Positions 1-10,494 of a stretch of DNA of 64,000 bases are shown in pieces. Origin of the DNA: Scilla litardierei. Taxonomy: Eukaryota > Streptophyta > Magnoliopsida > Asparagales > Asparagaceae. The notes below the pieces were generated by a model. That model saw nothing but the letters and a program-made list of their open reading frames with translations. It did not search any database and was not told where the DNA came from. The first letter of the stretch is position 1; every line of letters starts with the position of its first letter. The stretch spans positions 150,309,266 to 150,373,265 of the forward strand of contig CM061142.1 of NCBI GenBank assembly GCA_030789695.1, read 5' to 3'. The translations under genes and the position numbers were made by a program.

Positions 1-852
1 ACTTTGACCTTTGCCAAGAATTTTCTAAACTATGAAGGAAGAATTTGAGATGAGCCACATGTGTGAGCTCAACTACTTTCTTGGTCTTCAAATTCAGCAA
101 AAGAAGGATGTGATTTTCATGCACCAAACCAAGTACACCAGGGAGCTTATAAAGCGATTTGGGATGGAATTGTTTTCAAGCAAAAGGAATCCCATGAGTA
201 CAACCACTCATCTTCACAAAGACGAAAACGGGAAGAATGTAGACATTCGTCTATATCGATATCATGTATTCAGTATGTCTTTGTGCTAGATATCAAACTA
301 GACCTAAGGAATCACACTTGATTGCGATTAAACGAATTTTTCGTTATATCAATCAAACACTAGATTATGGGTTGCTTTACCCTAAATCTAGCACATATAA
401 TTTTGCTCGATGCAAGTACGACAGGAAAAGTACTAGTGGCACTTGCCATTTTCTAGGAAATTCCCTTGTCTCTTGGTTTTGAAAGAAGCAAAAATCCGTA
501 TCATTGTCCATGACCGAAGTGGAATATATTGCCGCTGGTCTTGCATGTACACAAGTCCTTTAGATGAGACACACTCTCAAAGACTATGGTGTCAATTGTG
601 ATACTTGCCCTATCATAGTTGATAACCGAAGTGCTATTTGTCTCTCCAAAAATCCGGTACACCACTCCCGTACCAAACACACTGATGTGAGACACCATTT
701 CATTAATGATCATGTAGCTAAGAAGGATATCATCTTAGAGTATATTGAAACCCAAAAAACAAATCGTCGACATCTTCACTAAACCTCTAAAAGAAGACAC
801 ATTTGTGAGGGTGCGTGGAGAATTAGGGATTATGTGTGAAACCGAAATTTAG
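1..852 (+). pseudogene. Copia pol tail (RT end and RNase H) of element A
   Basis: This is the C-terminal end of a Ty1/copia polyprotein; the catalytic RT core lies left of the window. The first reading frame (32-289) holds the RT block with YFLGLQI and YTRELIKRFGM. A second frame from 264 carries the RNase H part: TEVEYIA near 513-533, then SAICLSKNPVHHSRTKH and DVRHHFI near 630-705. The coding capacity is broken. The segment usually found between the RLYR-like and CLCARYQ-like blocks is missing near 255-270, with a frame change. Stops lie at 480-482 (TGA) and 561-563 (TAG), and a shift in an A run near 755 moves the final block (DIFTKPLKED-like) into another frame that ends with TAG at 850-852. 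The family is typical of Sirevirus or related copia elements. It belongs to element A, whose env-like ORF follows after insertion B. Confidence 0.9.
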
Positions 853-1126
853 GGGCTCATGTTCATATTTTATATCATGTTTTGAGCTCATTTGATCATT
901 TTCATATCTCATTTTGAATATGTCTATGTTTCTCATTAGTTTTCTATGAGATTTATTGGAGATTTTCGATGATTTGATGATTAGATTAATATGCTTGATA
1001 TGTGTATTAGTCTATATGCCTATGATGATTATTTTATGTTATTAGGGTGATTAGAGTATATGTATAAGGGTGAGAAGTCTCAAATCCTTGATTCTAACTC
1101 AATTCTGAATTTCTGAACCAGGACAG
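853..1126 (+). other. Spacer of element A between pol and env-like ORF, left part
   Basis: No coding potential was recognised. The segment continues at 9168 once insertion B and one copy of its target duplication are removed. Its last five bases, GACAG at 1122-1126, are repeated at 9163-9167 and form the target-site duplication of B. Confidence 0.7.
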
Positions 1127-2528
1127 TGTTGGAAGATATGCCCTCAGATCATTTGTATTTGATGCAAATGAAAATTTAATCCTAGATAGGGACTAATTTG
1201 CATATGATGAAAAAGAGATTAAATGTGTCTTAAGCGTAAGGAAAGGTTCACGGGTAAGACGGGAATGTCCCTGTCTACGCCCAGGTTCGAACGGCATCCG
1301 AATCAGACGCCAAATGCTCAAGTTATAGCCAAAACGACCAAGACCCCGAGCCCATTTAATATCAGCCCGTTGGGCTGATTAAATATCAAAGGAAGGGGAT
1401 GCCCACAGCCCGGCCCATTGGGCCGGGCATTTAGAAAGCGGCTGTCAACAAGCGCCCACAGGGCGCTCTGTGCACCCTGCCTGGCACGTGCTTGGCATGC
1501 ACCTCGGGTGCCTTGCATGCGAGGCGCCCTGCAGAGGTGCCAGGCACATGCCCCTCAGGTTCTGCGCATGCAATAGGCGTGTGGGGCCCTTGTGTGGGCC
1601 CTACCCCTAGGGTTACGAACCCTAGGTGTGTTTTCTCTTTGACTGCTGCCTGTATTTGCGAAATACAATGTTTGGGTTGATCTTTGGACGATCAATTAAG
1701 GAGTCAAACAGACTCAGATTGACGAGCCATTTTTTCCTATACGTTCACTGTTGAATGCCCTTCGTATTGATAGGTTGTGTCAATCATGAAGTTCAACGGT
1801 AAGGGAGTTAAAATTCACGGAAGTTTGCACTTTGTGAAAGGCAAACTAACTTAATTTAATTAACTCCAACTTTAGTCCCACATCGGATTTTGAGTAAAGG
1901 GGAGCAGTCAGCCGCCTATATAAATAGGGGTCTGCTCCCCTCCTCAAAACTCGTTCCAAGCTCTAGATCTGAGTGGCTCTCGTAAATGTTGGAGCACGCT
2001 CGGATCTAGGCTTAAATCAATATTTTTCTTCTTCCTATATTTCTGCCTTACTCCTGAGGGCTCTAGTAAAGCCGCAAAGGATTTCGGATTCGGATCCGAA
2101 ATCTTGGCGAAGGTTTCACTCGCGTGAAACTTTCTTCGGCGCATGGTTGGCTCGGTGGCACGAGGATTGCTTGCCTCGGGATGCAGAGCAATTCGAGGAG
2201 TGGCTCGGCGTGGGATGGGGAGCGGCTCGGAAGACGGTGCCGAACATCTCGTCTGCCCTAGGGTTGAGATTCTGGGTATGTGTTTTATAAGTATTAGTTT
2301 AATTTAATCGCAGTAGGTTAGATCCTTCTTGGGATGGTCAGATCCATCCCGAGTCGGCGTAGATCTTGGCTAAGGGTCTTGTACCTTAGGGCTAAGTTAA
2401 ATTGTTTAACTGCATGTTAATTAGATTAACTTGTTTTTCCTTCCGCTGAAAATTTTTGTGTCTATGTTCCGTCCGAATTAGGTCGTGAATAGAGTTTTTG
2501 TGCCTTAAGGGTCCTAGAAAACCCAACA
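1127..2528 (+). repeat. 5' LTR of element B
   Basis: The repeat starts TGTTGGAAGATATGCCC and ends ACCCAACA, directly followed by the primer site. It matches 7701-9162 along its whole length. A GC-rich block at about 1395-1610, with GGCACGTGC and GGCATGC elements, lies upstream of the TATA box. Confidence 0.93.
1917..1927 (+). promoter_or_regulatory. TATA box of the element B 5' LTR
   Basis: TATATAAATAG is a good plant TATA box in the expected position inside the LTR. The same sequence occurs on the minus strand in the LTRs of element F (33002-33012 and 39098-39107). In B's own 3' LTR the box is missing. Confidence 0.75.
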
Positions 2529-2529
2529 G

Positions 2530-2542
2530 TGGTACCAGAGCC
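2530..2542 (+). other. Primer binding site of element B (initiator tRNA-Met type)
   Basis: TGGTACCAGAGCC lies one base after the LTR end. The usual plant copia site is TGGTATCAGAGCC; one base differs. Confidence 0.85.
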
Positions 2543-2574
2543 TATGTTTGCGTAACGATCTAGCACTGCGATTT

Positions 2575-3060
2575 TATTAAACATTGAAATGTTTTTAAAA
2601 ATACTTTTAAAATGTTTTAAAGTTATGAGATAATTTTAAAATATTTTTGGATGCCCTATAAAATGTTTTTAGATGTTTAAAAATCTTATAAGATAAATTT
2701 TAAGCATGAATTTTTTTTAAAAAGATGTTTAAATATTTTATGTGATAAAAATTTAAGCATGCAATTTTTTAAATGATGTTTTAAATTCATATGATAATTT
2801 TAAAACCGATTTTAAGACTTTAAAACTTTATGCGATAAGTTTAAAATGTTATTAGATGTTTTTAAAATTTTATGTGATAAATTTTTAAGCATGGAATTTT
2901 TTTGAAAAATGATGTTTTAAATTTATGAGGTATTTTAAAACTGATTTTAAAAGGCTTAAAATTTTTATGCGATAAATATTTTTAGTAGCATGCAAATTTG
3001 GTGATCTTTTAAAAACAAGTTATTATTATTTTGAGATAAAAATAAATTGTTTTAAAAATC
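2575..3060 (+). repeat. AT-rich degenerate tandem repeat inside element B
   Basis: Irregular units of roughly 75-120 bp repeat a core like GATAAATTTTTAAGCATG followed by a T-rich stretch, near 2690, 2745, 2830, 2875 and 2970. A related block with ATCGCATAA and AACATGCAA elements lies at about 38060-38340 in element F. It shows no coding potential. Confidence 0.6.
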
Positions 3061-6000
3061 ACAATTTTAAATTTAAATGTTAAATTTAAGTATGCATGCT
3101 AAACTTGTTTATTTGGTAAACATTAGTCTATTTAATTATTAAATAGTTGTACACTTTTATTTTACGCGATAAAATTAGTGTAACTTTATGTTAATGGTTT
3201 GACATCTTGTCCATTATTTGATAACACAAGACAACCCTTTAGGTTAGCCATTAAGAAATCATTAAAATTTATTAATTGAATTTTAATGACATGCTATGTT
3301 TTAATAAAACTTTTAACAACCCTTTAAGACCTAATACCTGATTAGGGTAGTCCCTTTAATGAATTTTTTAATTCTAATTGTTATAATTAATTCTCATTAA
3401 AGGACTTCGCTTTTAGCGTTGTTAATAAATTTATTAAAATCCTAATAACGATTAGGATAGCACATAAACCTTATAGTTGATAAGGATTTAATAAAAGTTA
3501 TTAAACAAATCCTAAAATTTTGAATTTAAGGATTCAACTAGTTGATAGGATTAATTAGTTGTTAATAAAAGCCTTTTAGTCTATGGCACGCATATAAAAA
3601 TGACGAGCTTCATTCAATGGACCATGATCCAGTCAATGTGCTTGGCTAAGTTTGCTGGTTCAATCTTTAAGATATAGTGATCCTGGCTTAGTCAATTCCC
3701 TGGCTGTGTTCTGCTGGACCGCAATGACGCGAATCATGATTGTATGACACCCTGGACCATATATAAGTCAAATACGTTAATAATCTTCTTCAAGATTAAC
3801 CGTAGCCCTCCTTGTTTTAGGGGTTGGCAACTATATGACCCGTGTTATAGTTGTTGAGCTACACTCAAGCTGTAACATGGCAACCTTGTAGAACCAACTC
3901 CTTAAATACATAAGATGAAATCTTGACTTGACCCAAACCGTCGTGTCGTGAATACACCGAGCGTCGACGTAAGATAAGTCAATGATCTAGTCTGGCTAGA
4001 TGTAGTCTAAGACATGACCCAAACCGACGTGTCATGGATACACCGAGCGCCGGGGCAAGTCAGGCTAGACACGAAAATAAGGGTCCGACTAGACTAGACA
4101 TTGTGATTTGGATGAGCACACTCATGATCAAAAATGGCTAGGGTTAAAAACCGATAAGAGGGTCATATCTGATATGATCGACGAAGTGTCATCTTTCGAT
4201 TACAGAGTCAAGCAACTTGTTGAGCTACACTCAAGGTTGTTAGGACTCAGGGTGATTGGATCTATTACCCATTATTTTAATTCGATTAAATCGTTCATTA
4301 TTAAGGCTTAAAAATGATCATAAAAATAGTGGGAGGATATAGATAGATAAAAGCCAATCTACCTATATTTAATATTGAACATATGCTAAACTAGGGCAAG
4401 ACTATGTTTACCGATGGAATCAAAATATAATATTTTAATGGAATTAGTTAATTGGTTAAATAAGTTGATTAATTGAATATCAAGTTAAATTCTAATTTAT
4501 AGAATTAAAACTATATTCTCGTTGACATTAAAATGACCTTCTAAGGAACAGACTTAAGAAATATGATTTCATTAAGTTCTGGGTCCAACAAATAAATTCA
4601 CGCTACATGACACTCGTCTCTATATGAGGCAGCTTGAACATATAGGATATTCGAAGTATGTTTCTCCCTACAACTTGTCGAGCTACACTTAAGGTTGTAT
4701 GGACAAACAATTTTGATCCGCAAAGTTCGAGAATTCGGTCAAACTGTTTGAGCCAAATACGAGTGCATGAGCGGTGCAAGGCTATGTATCCCAATCGGAT
4801 CTTGAGACGAGCAACTTGTTGCAAGACTCAGGCGTTTGGATACATGAGATGATTGCATGGCTATTCATTTAAGTTGGGTTATTTAATATCTAAATGTGAT
4901 TTAGAAAAGGAAGAAGTCACTCCGGAAAGTCAATCGAGTTAAATAGTTTAATTTATCATTAGTAAAGGCATAAGGAGGAGGAGATGAAAATGTGACATAT
5001 TCTGATGTCACGATTATTGTTACACAAAAAGTTAACAAATTTTGACGAATGTCGTCACATTGCTTCTGAAGCAATGAGTGATATGTATAACGATAATACA
5101 TATATTAAATGCACAAGATAGTAGCAAACTTGTATGACAAAATAGACTAGGCCGTATCGAGAGAATAATCTTCATAAGTCACATAAAGAGAGGTCTGACC
5201 TCTCGTATTATGAAGTCTACGGACACTTGTGAGTCTTACCCTCTTAGATATAATGGCCGAAACCCATCTGTAAGACAGTGGGAGAATGAGTTGTCGAACT
5301 CAGTCTCGTACATACTGATGTACCCGAGTCTAGATTAACCAAAATAAGTTATTCGTATATTTTATTAAGACACGTGTTTTCGATGAAACACAGTCTGATA
5401 AAATAAAGAACGAAATGACAAAAGTATTTAAATTGATTCGATTAAATCGAATGGTCAAATACTTAGCTGCATAAAATCTTGCGTAATTAAAAGAAAATAT
5501 GATTTTCTCTCAGGTCAAGTCTGTTAACACATCGGTGTGTTAAAAGGTATGAATCACACTTAGTTAGACTTGGTGCGATCCATAGCAAGTGACTCTGAGT
5601 TAAGTCCTCCCTCTGGGTTAAGTCCCAGATCGTAATGCCTAGGTTTTGATAATGTTCTATAAGGACATTATCAATAAGATATTCATTAAATCGATCATTA
5701 GAAAGTTGTATAATTACTCGAACTTCGTGAGACGAAGAGTCAAGTTAGACATCATAACTGATGATGACTTAGTCAACTTCTAGGATGAAATTCGGAGTAG
5801 TAACTCCGATTTATAACTTGATGCAATCAGAACAGGTCCGTGTATGTAAATAAATTTTGGAATTTAGTTTACGTGCCCAAGGAAAATGTTTCCTCACTTT
5901 CTGCAAGTAAATCTTTAAATTGAAAGATTGGTGCAGAAAGGAAAATAGTGAAGTGCAATCATGTTGGTCGAGAACAGTTTTTATCCTAATTCCTATAAAA

Positions 6001-6451
6001 CGGATTAGAATGAAACTGTTTTTTGCCAGCAGATGTGTACAGATCTACTCGGACCAAACTCGATGTAAACGCTCAAGTTGACCATGAAAATTGGAACATT
6101 CATTTATAAGTTCGTTTTTTTAAAATATGATTTAGACGAACCAAATTATATGAATTAGCCAGATAGTTTTCAAGGTCAGTGGGAGCGTGTAAATTACATG
6201 CGAGGCATCAAAGGAATGGAGCATATATTTTGACAAAGTAATCAAAAAGTTTGATACTTTATCAGAAATAGATATGAGCCATTTGAAATGACCATTAACA
6301 AATTTAAATGATTATCGTAAGGTACGATGAACTGGATAAGATCCAAGGAAATAAAATATTATGGATTCTGATAGACCAAACGAATTATTTGAATGAGATT
6401 CAAATGGTTGGTCTAACATGAACATAGAAACCCCTTAAGTCTATAGTATAG
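3061..6451 (+). other. Non-coding interior of element B
   Basis: About 3.4 kb without a usable reading frame. It is clearly related to the interior of F read on the other strand. For example, the block around 4111-4140, with a hairpin of the form ATGAG-CACA-CTCAT, has a counterpart at 37398-37420. Small hairpins with TGAG and CTCA arms recur at 3849, 4111, 4219 and 4682. Conservation between two copies without reading frames points to RNA-level or structural constraint, or simply to shared recent ancestry. Confidence 0.7.
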
Positions 6452-6505
6452 ACAGTTTTAGCAGATCCACTCATGAAGGCTCTACCACATGAAGTCGGGA
6501 AAACT
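6452..6505 (+). pseudogene. Remnant of copia RNase H C-terminus in element B
   Basis: Eighteen codons read TVLADPLMKALPHEVGKT, matching the ADPLTKALP block that ends copia pol proteins. The same remnant occurs in element F (minus strand, about 34977-35018). It is the only pol trace I recognise in these interiors and shows that the family derives from a coding copia element. Confidence 0.7.
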
Positions 6506-6552
6506 TATGTGTAAAAACGGTATAAGATACCGAGATAAGTGGGCCAGAGTGC

Positions 6553-6562
6553 AAGTGGGAGA
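6553..6562 (+). other. Inner polypurine tract and LTR-like edge of element B
   Basis: AAGTGGGAGA is identical to the true polypurine tract at 7691-7700. It is followed at 6563 by TGTTGAGAGATGATACCC, which looks like an LTR start. It directly follows the pol remnant, as a genuine 3' end would. Element F has the same arrangement at 34910-34919. Confidence 0.6.
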
Positions 6563-7690
6563 TGTTGAGAGATGATACCCTCGAGGCAATCTATCTCTAT
6601 GTGTGAATAGCACAAACATCTTGTTCGAAATAACATTAAGCTGTTTGGTAATAATTTATCTAAGTTATTTTATAATGTAGTTAACATTAGACATTAGCTT
6701 AGGTAAAGTCCTGAGACTTTACGCAAGGTCAAACATGTATCGAGACGAGTATCTCGATCATGTAGAAATGTTTGACCGTCTGTAGCATAAGTCTAAAAGG
6801 GTTCGTGGTAGTAGATATTTCGAGACTAGGATATCGAAACATTGGATAGACCATTTGTGTCTTAGTCTTCATCGTTTAGTGGTGGCGATGATCTCATGAT
6901 CACTTGACTTGGCGAAGTCAAAGACGAGACACATGTGCTCATTATAGAATGAGTTCACTGAACGATCCACAAGAGTTATCATATGGTTATATTGACCAGT
7001 TTGTCAATGATAACTCTTAGTGATGATAGGCAAATTGGTCTTTTGACTTGAGGTCATTTTACGAACCTGTGCATGAATGGTGCCACTTAGATCATTAACC
7101 TAACTTCGAGGCTAGGCTTGTCGAAAGGTCTTTGATTGGGTGTCACTTGAAGCGTACGAGGCGAGTAATGACCAAGAGAGGATTCGTCTCTCCTGGTCAA
7201 TGGGAGTTAGTGTCGTAGAATTAGTTCGGTCTTTAGTAAAATCTCTGATCAGAGTATGTTGGAAGAAGTCCAACATTATTTGACTAAAGATCGATAGAAA
7301 CTAAACGGAGTCAAGTTATTGGGGTTGACAGTTTGACCGTACCCTAGACTTGATCTACACGACATAGTTTAGATGAAAAGACTAAAACTGCAGAATTCAT
7401 CATGGAAACAGTCAGGGTGGTCTCGACAATACTCATGTCAATGAGTCAACCTATAATGATGATTCTTGAAGCAGGGACGGCAACCACTACTCGTGGTCAC
7501 TATCGTATAGGGCTTTGAGCCCAACCTGTTGTAGGGGTCAGGCTGTAGGGTCTCACACAGAGTGCGACCTTCGTCGAGTAATAGGTAGAAAATAGTTAGG
7601 GAGAATAATTTGCATTTGATGCAAGTGATAAAATATTGCAAAAGATATTTGCAATAATTTCCTGCATTCGGGATAAATGATCCTGAGTGC
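6563..7690 (+). other. Non-coding segment between inner and true polypurine tracts of B
   Basis: About 1.1 kb that begins like an LTR but soon diverges from the B LTR. It has no reading frame with recognisable content. The corresponding stretch in F is 33805-34907. Confidence 0.55.
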
Positions 7691-7700
7691 AAGTGGGAGA
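7691..7700 (+). other. Polypurine tract of element B
   Basis: AAGTGGGAGA lies immediately before the 3' LTR, in the position for plus-strand priming. Confidence 0.8.
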
Positions 7701-9162
7701 TGTTGGGGGATATGCCCTCAGATCATTTGTATTTGATGCAAATGAAAATTTAAGCCTAGATAGGGACTAATTTGCATATGATGCAAAAGAGATTAAATGT
7801 GTCTTAAACACAAGGAAAGGTTCATGGGTAAGACGGGAATGTCCCGGTCTACGCACATGGTCGAACGGTGTCCAAATCTGATACCAAATGCTCAAGTTAT
7901 AGCCAAAATGACCAAGACCCCGAGCCCATTTAATATCAGCCCCTTGGGCTGATTAAATATCAAAGTGAGGGGAGGCCCACAGCCCGGCACATTGGGCCGG
8001 GCGTTTAGAAAGAGGCGCCCCGTTCGGGGTGCCTGTCAACAAGCGCCCGCAGGGCGCTTCGTGCGCCCTGCCTGGTGCATGCTTGGCACGCGCCTGCGGG
8101 CGGGTGCCTTGCATGCGCCGCAGGGCGCCAGTCGCCCTGCAGAGGCACGTGACTGGCCACGCCTGCGGGAGCGTGCCAGGCATGCCCCCCTCGGGTTCTG
8201 CGCATGCAACATGTGCGTGGGCCCCTGTGTGGGCCCCACACCTAGGGTTACGAACCCTAGGTGCGTTTTCTCTTTGACGACTGCCTGTATTTGCGAAATA
8301 CAATGTTTGGGCTGATCTTTGGACGATCAATTGAGGGGTCAAACGGACTTGGATTGACGAGCCATTTTTGCCTATGCGTTCACCGTTGAACGCCCTTCAT
8401 ATTGATAGGTTGTATCAATCATGAAGTTCAACGGTAAGGGAGTTAAAATTCACGGAAGTTTGCACTTTATGAAAGGCAAACTAACTTGATTTAATTAACT
8501 CCAACTTTAGTCCCACATCGGATTTTGAGTAAAGGGGAGCAGTTAAATATGGGTCTGATCCCCTCCTCTAAACTCGTCCCAAGCTCTAGATTTGAGCGAC
8601 TCTCGTAAATGTTGGAGCACGCTCGGATCTAGGCTTAAATCAATATTCTTCGTCTCCCTATATTTCTGCCTTACTCCTGAGGGCTCTAGCAAAGCTGCAA
8701 AGGAGTTCGGATTCGGATCTAAAATTTTGGCGAAGGTTTCACTCGCATGAAACTTTCTTCGGCGCGTGGTTGGCTCGGCGACACGAGGATTTCTCCCCTC
8801 GGTATGCAGAGCGGTTAGAGAAGCGGTTCGAGGAGCGGCTCGATGTGGGATGGGGAGCGGCTCGGAAGACGGTGCAGAACATCTCGCTGCCCCAGGGTTG
8901 AGATTCCGGGTATGTGTTTTATAAGCATTAGTTTAATTTAATCGCAGTAGGTTAGATCCTTCTTGGGATGGTCAGATCCATCCCGAGTCGGCATAGATCT
9001 TGGCTAAGGGTCTTGTACCTTAGGGCTAAGTTAAATTGTTTAACTGCATGTTAATTAGATTAACTTGTTTTTCCTTCCGCTGCAAATTTTTGTGTCTATG
9101 TTCCGTCCAACTTAGAACGAGAATAGAGTTTTTGTGCCCTAAAGGTCCTAGAAAATCCAACA
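7701..9162 (+). repeat. 3' LTR of element B
   Basis: The repeat starts TGTTGGGGGATATGCCC and ends AATCCAACA, followed by the duplication GACAG. Compared with the 5' LTR it has a longer GC-rich block (about 7975-8265). It has also lost the stretch that carries the TATA box: near 8540 it reads GCAGTTAAATATGGG instead. Confidence 0.93.
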
Positions 9163-9475
9163 GACAGTCGACTGCCCAATCTTTAGTTTTTAGCATTCAT
9201 AACTCATTTCTATGACAAGCGATTGATGATCATTTTTTCAGGCGCCTGGTCATCATCCAGGTGACTGTATTTTTGTCATCAGGCACCTGCCCAATTGTCA
9301 CCAATTTTTCCGAGAGATGGATCAAAATTTCTTTAAAATTTTAATATGCAGTAGGCACCTGTAAGTCATTTCACAGGCACTTGACTAAATCCAGGTGACT
9401 GTGTTTTCCTTTACATGCACCTGTCCATATTCTCAACCAACTTCGAGTTTATTTCGGCCAGGCGACTGAGCGTAG
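9163..9475 (+). repeat. Array of short GTCGACTG / GGCGCCTG motifs before the env-like ORF of A
   Basis: About nine degenerate copies of a 10-bp near-palindrome, CAGGCGCCTG / CAGTCGACTG / CAGGTGACTG, lie in about 300 bp. The same motif forms arrays in the LTRs of A (about 23340-23975), E (about 40855-41300) and H (about 46285-46810). Here it lies outside any LTR, between pol and the env-like ORF, and is followed by a TATA-like box. Confidence 0.75.
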
Positions 9476-9573
9476 TGCATCGGTGGCATGTTTCACTTGT
9501 TTGGCAGTTCGTTATATTTAATCTGAGCCGTTATGCTCAGATCCAACGGCCCAGATATAATTGACGGTTCACT

Positions 9574-9579
9574 TATAAG
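9574..9579 (+). promoter_or_regulatory. Candidate internal TATA box for the env-like ORF of A
   Basis: TATAAG in the context CTTATAAGATCG follows the palindrome array by about 100 bp and lies 235 bp before the ATG at 9814. In A's LTR the array is likewise followed by TATAAG (24059-24064). This is inference from position and similarity. Confidence 0.5.
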
Positions 9580-9813
9580 ATCGTGGCCCTCTTTATTTCT
9601 CTCTTCTCCGATCAAAATTCCCTCGTCTTCCTCCTTCAAAACGAGAGCCCCGATCATCTTTTCTCTGTCAATTAGCCCTCCAGCCGTCGAGTTCTCTCTC
9701 CAGTTGCTCCGTCGTGCCTTGGACCCTCCTCCTCTGTTGATTTTGGTATAATTTCGTCGACTCAATCTTTCATTTTCGTGCCGTAGGGTTTGTTCTCTTC
9801 TCTGATTTCACTC

Positions 9814-10494
9814 ATGGCACCCAAAATTGGATCATCTCCTAAGGGGAAATCCCTTAAGAAGCCTTATAAGCCAAAACCTAAAGCTACTCCTTACAAACCC
9901 CACTCCAAGAGAGGTCAAACTCCTCCCTCTGAGTTTTTAGGGTTATCATGGTCTGAGTCTGATCCTCCCTCAGCTCCTACTGACTCATCGACCCCATCAT
10001 ATTCAGCTCCTCCTCTTGATTCCCTCATTATCCAGTTGGATAAGAAGGTGACCCTTCTGGATCAGATGGTCTCTGGCTTAGATCAGAAGGTATCTATGTT
10101 ACTTGAGCTGTTCCACACATCCTTTGTTCATCATAGCATTCCCATTCTAGCATCTCTTCAGTCTCTGCTTCAGCCTACTCAGGATATCTCACATACTGCT
10201 GTTTTTGGTGATGCTCAGGCTCCTCCAATTGACGTCACCTAGCCTCCTTCAGCTCATGTCTCTCCAGAGTCTGATGTTACTGCGGTTCAGTCTTCAGAGC
10301 CTGCTGCTACTAAGGCTGCTCTTGTGGACATCCCTGCTGCTACTGTTGCATCTTCTGCAAAGCCAGTGATCCAGATCCCCCATGTAGAGTGGAGAGCTCA
10401 TGTGTTCTCCCGATGTCGTTCAGCTTGTTTGATGTCCCTCTGGCTTTCAGCTCGACCTACTCCTCAGGACTCCGCCATAATCGAGATTGACTGA
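9814..10494 (+). pseudogene. Env-like (3' ORF) protein of Sirevirus-like element A, shortened
   Basis: A reading frame of 226 codons from ATG at 9814, with one in-frame TAG at 10240-10242 and final TGA at 10492-10494. The N-terminus is rich in Lys and Pro (KGKSLKKPYKPKPK). A Ser/Pro-rich stretch follows, then a heptad-like segment near residues 70-100 (LDKKVTLLDQMVSGLDQKV) that is probably a coiled coil, then an Ala/Thr/Pro tail. The central plant-transposon-type domain seen in J's env-like ORF (58888-60062) is absent, so this copy is internally reduced. No signal peptide or membrane segment is visible. It sits where Sireviruses carry their env-like gene, after pol and before the 3' LTR. I chose the ATG at 9814 because the basic N-terminus begins there. 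Confidence 0.6.

Larger units (their letters stand above)
1127..9162 (+). mobile_element. Element B: full-length non-coding copia-type LTR element (LARD-like)
   Basis: A complete LTR element with two long direct repeats, TGTTGG...CCAACA ends, a primer site for initiator tRNA-Met, a polypurine tract and a 5-bp duplication GACAG (1122-1126 and 9163-9167). The interior of about 5.2 kb holds no gag or pol reading frame. The only recognisable coding trace is an RNase H tail at 6452-6505. LTR ends and primer site resemble the Angela/BARE group of copia elements, known for TGTTGG-ATATGCCC starts. The lack of coding capacity makes it a large retrotransposon derivative that would need enzymes from elsewhere. 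Element F (32367-39846) is another member in the opposite orientation. The two LTRs differ in length (1402 and 1462 bp) and by many indels, so this is an old insertion. Confidence 0.93.

Noticed and set aside
7953..8342. Overlapping open frames on both strands in the GC-rich block of the B 3' LTR
   Set aside because: High GC content removes stop codons in all frames; the products are Ala/Arg/Cys-rich without motifs. The same block in the 5' LTR and in F is not open in a consistent frame.
9493..9765. 90-codon minus-strand frame opposite the leader of the A env-like ORF
   Set aside because: No recognisable motif. It lies antisense to a likely 5' leader and is probably chance.
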